Positions 62,730-64,000 of a stretch of 64,000 bases of DNA are shown here, one piece after another. The DNA lies in the NCBI GenBank assembly GCA_964035575.1, contig OZ037897.1, forward strand, positions 868,001-932,000, written 5' to 3'. The notes under the pieces were generated by a model. It saw only the letters and a program-made list of their open reading frames with translations. It made no database searches and was not told the DNA's origin. Source of the stretch: Rhynchopus sp. YZ270_cl-10 (taxonomy: Eukaryota; Euglenozoa; Diplonemea; Diplonemida; Diplonemidae). Each line of letters opens with the position of its first letter. Position 1 is the first letter of the stretch. The position numbers were made by a program, and so were the translations under genes.

Positions 62730-63022
62730 ATGTCGGTTCGATCTTTATGTCCGGCACCTCCTGGGCCTAGGGGGAGTGCACGTGGACGTCCAGGAGGAGG
62801 ATCTCAACGTGCTACATCGTTTGCGGCGTATCCAAGCGAGGCGTCAGAGCAGTCGCCGTCGCTTTGTTCTGCTGATCAATTGACAGCATCGCATACGGGG
62901 TCTTCTGTACAGCGTCCACAGCAGCGATCGAGAAGCGCTGGTTGGAGGGAGTTTAAACGCAGTGTCGCAGGGCTTCACAACCGCGTCGCACCGTTGCTTC
63001 AGGAGCCTGCAGAACCTACTAC

Positions 63023-63056
<34 letters not shown>

Positions 63057-63644
63057 CCACCACCTACCCCCCCACCCCCCTCAGAATCCCTTATGAGCAG
63101 TGCTGCCCTCCGTGCTGCGTGTCCCACCCCAGACTCTGCTGGATTTCGTGCCCCAAAACCAGAAACTGGAGATCCAATAAAATCGTATCGAAGCAGAAAA
63201 CCTGTGTTGTGTGAAAAGAGGGAGCGGGCGTTGAAATGGTATTATAGGTGGGAGTCGCGGTTGGGGGCGAGTCGGGAGAGACGGAAGGGGAAGCCGAAGG
63301 AGCAAGGGGCACCGGAGGTGCATGCGTTGGGTCAGTCGACGTTGCCGAGGAGTGCGTTGAACCAACACCCATACTGCGAGCAGCCGGCAGCACCGCTTCC
63401 GAACACACCACGCATACAGAAGACGTCCAAAAAACGCAGGGAGATCACCCCCAAGATCACCCAAGGTGCTATACGAAGACCGCACTACCTGGTCCCACGG
63501 CCGCATACAGAAGTGGAAGTGTTTGCAGAAAACGCAACAGCAGACACAGTACGTGCCAACGCCACTGCAGTAGCAGGCCTGCAGGACCTATTGCGGCTCT
63601 ATCGAGAGCATGTGGGGGAGAGGGGGCGGGCGGTGGAAGTGTAG
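62730..63644 (+). CDS. Basic proline/alanine-rich protein (304 aa)
   Basis: Not recognised. The N-terminal half is Ser/Pro/Ala-rich and probably disordered, with an alanine run (VAAAAAVAAAA) and PPPTPPPPSE. The C-terminal half is basic (ASRERRKGKPKEQG, KTSKKRREITPK) and ends in a short helix, LQDLLRLYREHVGERGR. No signal peptide or membrane segment. The ATG at 62730 follows a T-rich stretch. The stop codon TAG overlaps a GTATAC site, so the true end could differ if that is a donor. Codon use resembles the other host genes. DNA- or RNA-binding is possible from the charge only. Confidence 0.6.
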
Positions 63645-64000
63645 GTATACACGGTGGTTCATGTGCTTTGTGGGTTTCATGCAAGAAATGTTATGTTTTT
63701 AGCATGGGAAAATGTTACCCCGGGTCGTACCCATGGTCGTATAATGCTCAGTCGGGGGTGGAAAAAAGGTAGAGTTGGTTGGAGTGCATATTGGTGGTGT
63801 GAGAGGGGGCTACACTATCCAAAAAGGAGTGGAAATGATAAAATGCCGGTGGTTGTCGGGGAAGAAAAACGGTTTTTTCCCAATGAGTTGCACAGAAAAG
63901 CCGTTTTGTTCATTTTTTTTCTTCTTTTTCTGTTGATTGCAGGGTATTTGTGCTTTCATCCGGGGCTGGCATCGTATGTGAGTTAGTCGGAGGTGTCTGT
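63645..64000. repeat. Spacer ending in hairpin repeat module A
   Basis: 63935-64000 (TTGATTGCAG, then TTTGTGCTTTCATCCGGGG and GGCATCGTATGTGAGTTAGT) matches module A at 38240 and 57200; it runs out of the window. Confidence 0.6.

Overview
This window is nuclear DNA of a protist. Spliceosomal introns (GTATGY or GTAAG donors, pyrimidine-rich YAG acceptors) interrupt about half of the genes, the spacers are AT-rich and full of short repeats, and there is a five-gene histone cluster. The histones are very divergent: the H3 genes carry KAPF before QRLVR or HRLVR, as in kinetoplastids, and H1 is a short lysine-rich protein with no globular domain. I lean towards Euglenozoa (perhaps a diplonemid), but this is inference; no rRNA, spliced-leader or organelle sequence was recognised.

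1-15.2 kb: three H3 genes, two copies of an H1-H4-H2B-H2A cluster, and a secreted copper tyrosinase. A 3.81 kb block (tyrosinase 3' end to the H2A stop) is present twice, at 4716-8525 and 11147-14956, and is almost identical. 15.2-18.0 kb: a 929-residue protein of a protist family of unknown function.

19.0-28.5 kb: a membrane-anchored GT4-type glycosyltransferase in three exons. Its first intron holds a 4.0 kb element with terminal inverted repeats, and a dead LINE lies inside that element. The second intron holds a DDE transposase remnant. 28.7-33.2 kb: repeats only, including one TA-flanked element nested in another. 33.2-36.5 kb: a five-exon coiled-coil gene, followed by a 540 bp heptamer satellite.

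38.8-44.3 kb: four single-exon genes (NYN/PIN-like, PDZ plus C1-like, a helical protein, a possible degenerate kinase). 45.0-45.75 kb: a hAT-like non-autonomous element. 46.0-49.4 kb: a three-exon Pus7/TruD-like gene with a substituted active-site motif. 49.7-52.5 kb: two RPS29 genes with identical exons and different introns, then a 60-residue membrane protein. 53.1-54.2 kb: a secreted P-domain-like protein. 56.4-57.6 kb: a probable mitochondrial membrane protein. 59.2-60.6 kb: an EF-hand gene converging on the only minus-strand gene found. 62.7-63.6 kb: a basic proline-rich protein.

The highly expressed type of gene (histones, tyrosinase, P-domain protein) is intronless and GC-rich. The other genes are flanked and invaded by a modular family of short hairpin repeats, called here modules A to E, which sit in introns and spacers from about 27 kb to the end of the window and are almost absent from the histone region.
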